DNA from: Lachnospiraceae bacterium
GTDB taxonomy: Bacteria > Bacillota > Clostridia > Lachnospirales > Lachnospiraceae
Reading direction: 5' to 3'
Length of the DNA: 39,892 nucleotides
Assembly: GCA_017542245.1 (NCBI GenBank)
Contig: JAFXXN010000146.1
Span: 1-39,892, forward strand
Below, in pieces: positions 39,859 to 39,892 of this stretch; position 1 is the first letter of the stretch, and each line of letters opens with the position of its first letter. The notes beneath the pieces were generated by a model, which did not search any database, was not told where the DNA came from, and saw only the letters and a program-made list of their open reading frames with translations. The position numbers were made by a program, and so were the translations under genes.

Positions 39859-39892
39859 ATGAATACTAAATTAGCAACCAAGCAAATCCGCA
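39859..39892 (+). CDS. Probable IS66-type orfA (TnpA), first 11 residues, cut by the window edge
   Basis: ATG follows a strong AAGGAGG (39844-39850) and reads MNTKLATKQIR before the window ends. This opening fits IS66-family orfA accessory proteins that I recall with the same MNT.LATxQxR beginning. With 11 residues the assignment is weak. It is transcribed away from the TIR operon and would mark an insertion sequence bordering the defence block. Confidence 0.45.
   Translation, partial: MNTKLATKQIR

Overview
The window looks like a low-GC, AT-rich Firmicutes genome, most likely Lachnospiraceae. The evidence is the style of the plasmid and ICE genes (RepA_N initiator, PcfB/PcfC-like pair, conjugative-transposon HTH and sigma genes, TnpX-like serine recombinase), AAGGAG/GGAGG ribosome sites, and a secreted Ig-like (BIG_2) protein. 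No rRNA, tRNA or CRISPR array was seen. Nearly all genes lie on the minus strand.

Layout. 1-333 is the tail of a TetR-type regulator. 543-12718 is a mosaic of accessory genes: a small basic protein, two adjacent PD-(D/E)XK proteins, a decayed NUMOD homing-endonuclease relic, a NADAR protein, a large SF1 helicase with an inserted nuclease-like domain and zinc ribbons, a DUF4238 protein, a TIR protein, a BIG_2 secreted protein, a HAD phosphatase and an AIPR protein. 13021-20146 is a tight six-gene operon: unknown 376-aa protein, SNF2 translocase, MORC/MutL-like GHKL ATPase, HNH nuclease, C5 cytosine methyltransferase and Vsr nickase. A WYL regulator (20292-21272) sits just upstream of it.

21386-33356 is the backbone of an integrative mobilizable or plasmid-like element: RadC, a truncated VirD4/TraG coupling protein, PcfB, a truncated antitoxin, a membrane protein, an XRE protein, RepA (carrying 23-bp iterons inside the gene), ParB, ParA, a DUF3970-like protein, a large serine recombinase, an HTH/sigma pair, a predicted oriT, MobC and a relaxase. 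The coupling protein is cut off just after Walker A and no type IV channel genes are present, so the element can at most be mobilized by a helper.

33650-39510 is a second defence block: an OLD-family ATPase/TOPRIM nuclease with an 86-aa partner, a HigB/HigA-like toxin-antitoxin pair, and an operon of two TIR/SEFIR proteins followed by a double-HTH protein. The window ends in the first codons of a probable IS66-type orfA on the plus strand.

How it fits together. The plasmid-like genes explain maintenance and transfer, and the flanking genes are cargo dominated by predicted anti-phage functions. The strongest candidate for an under-described system is the WYL-regulated operon at 13021-20146. 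The TIR-TIR-HTH operon, which shares an ATGAT-N6-ATCAT motif with the neighbouring toxin promoter, and the OLD plus 86-aa pair come next. All functional statements are inferred from sequence motifs and gene context.
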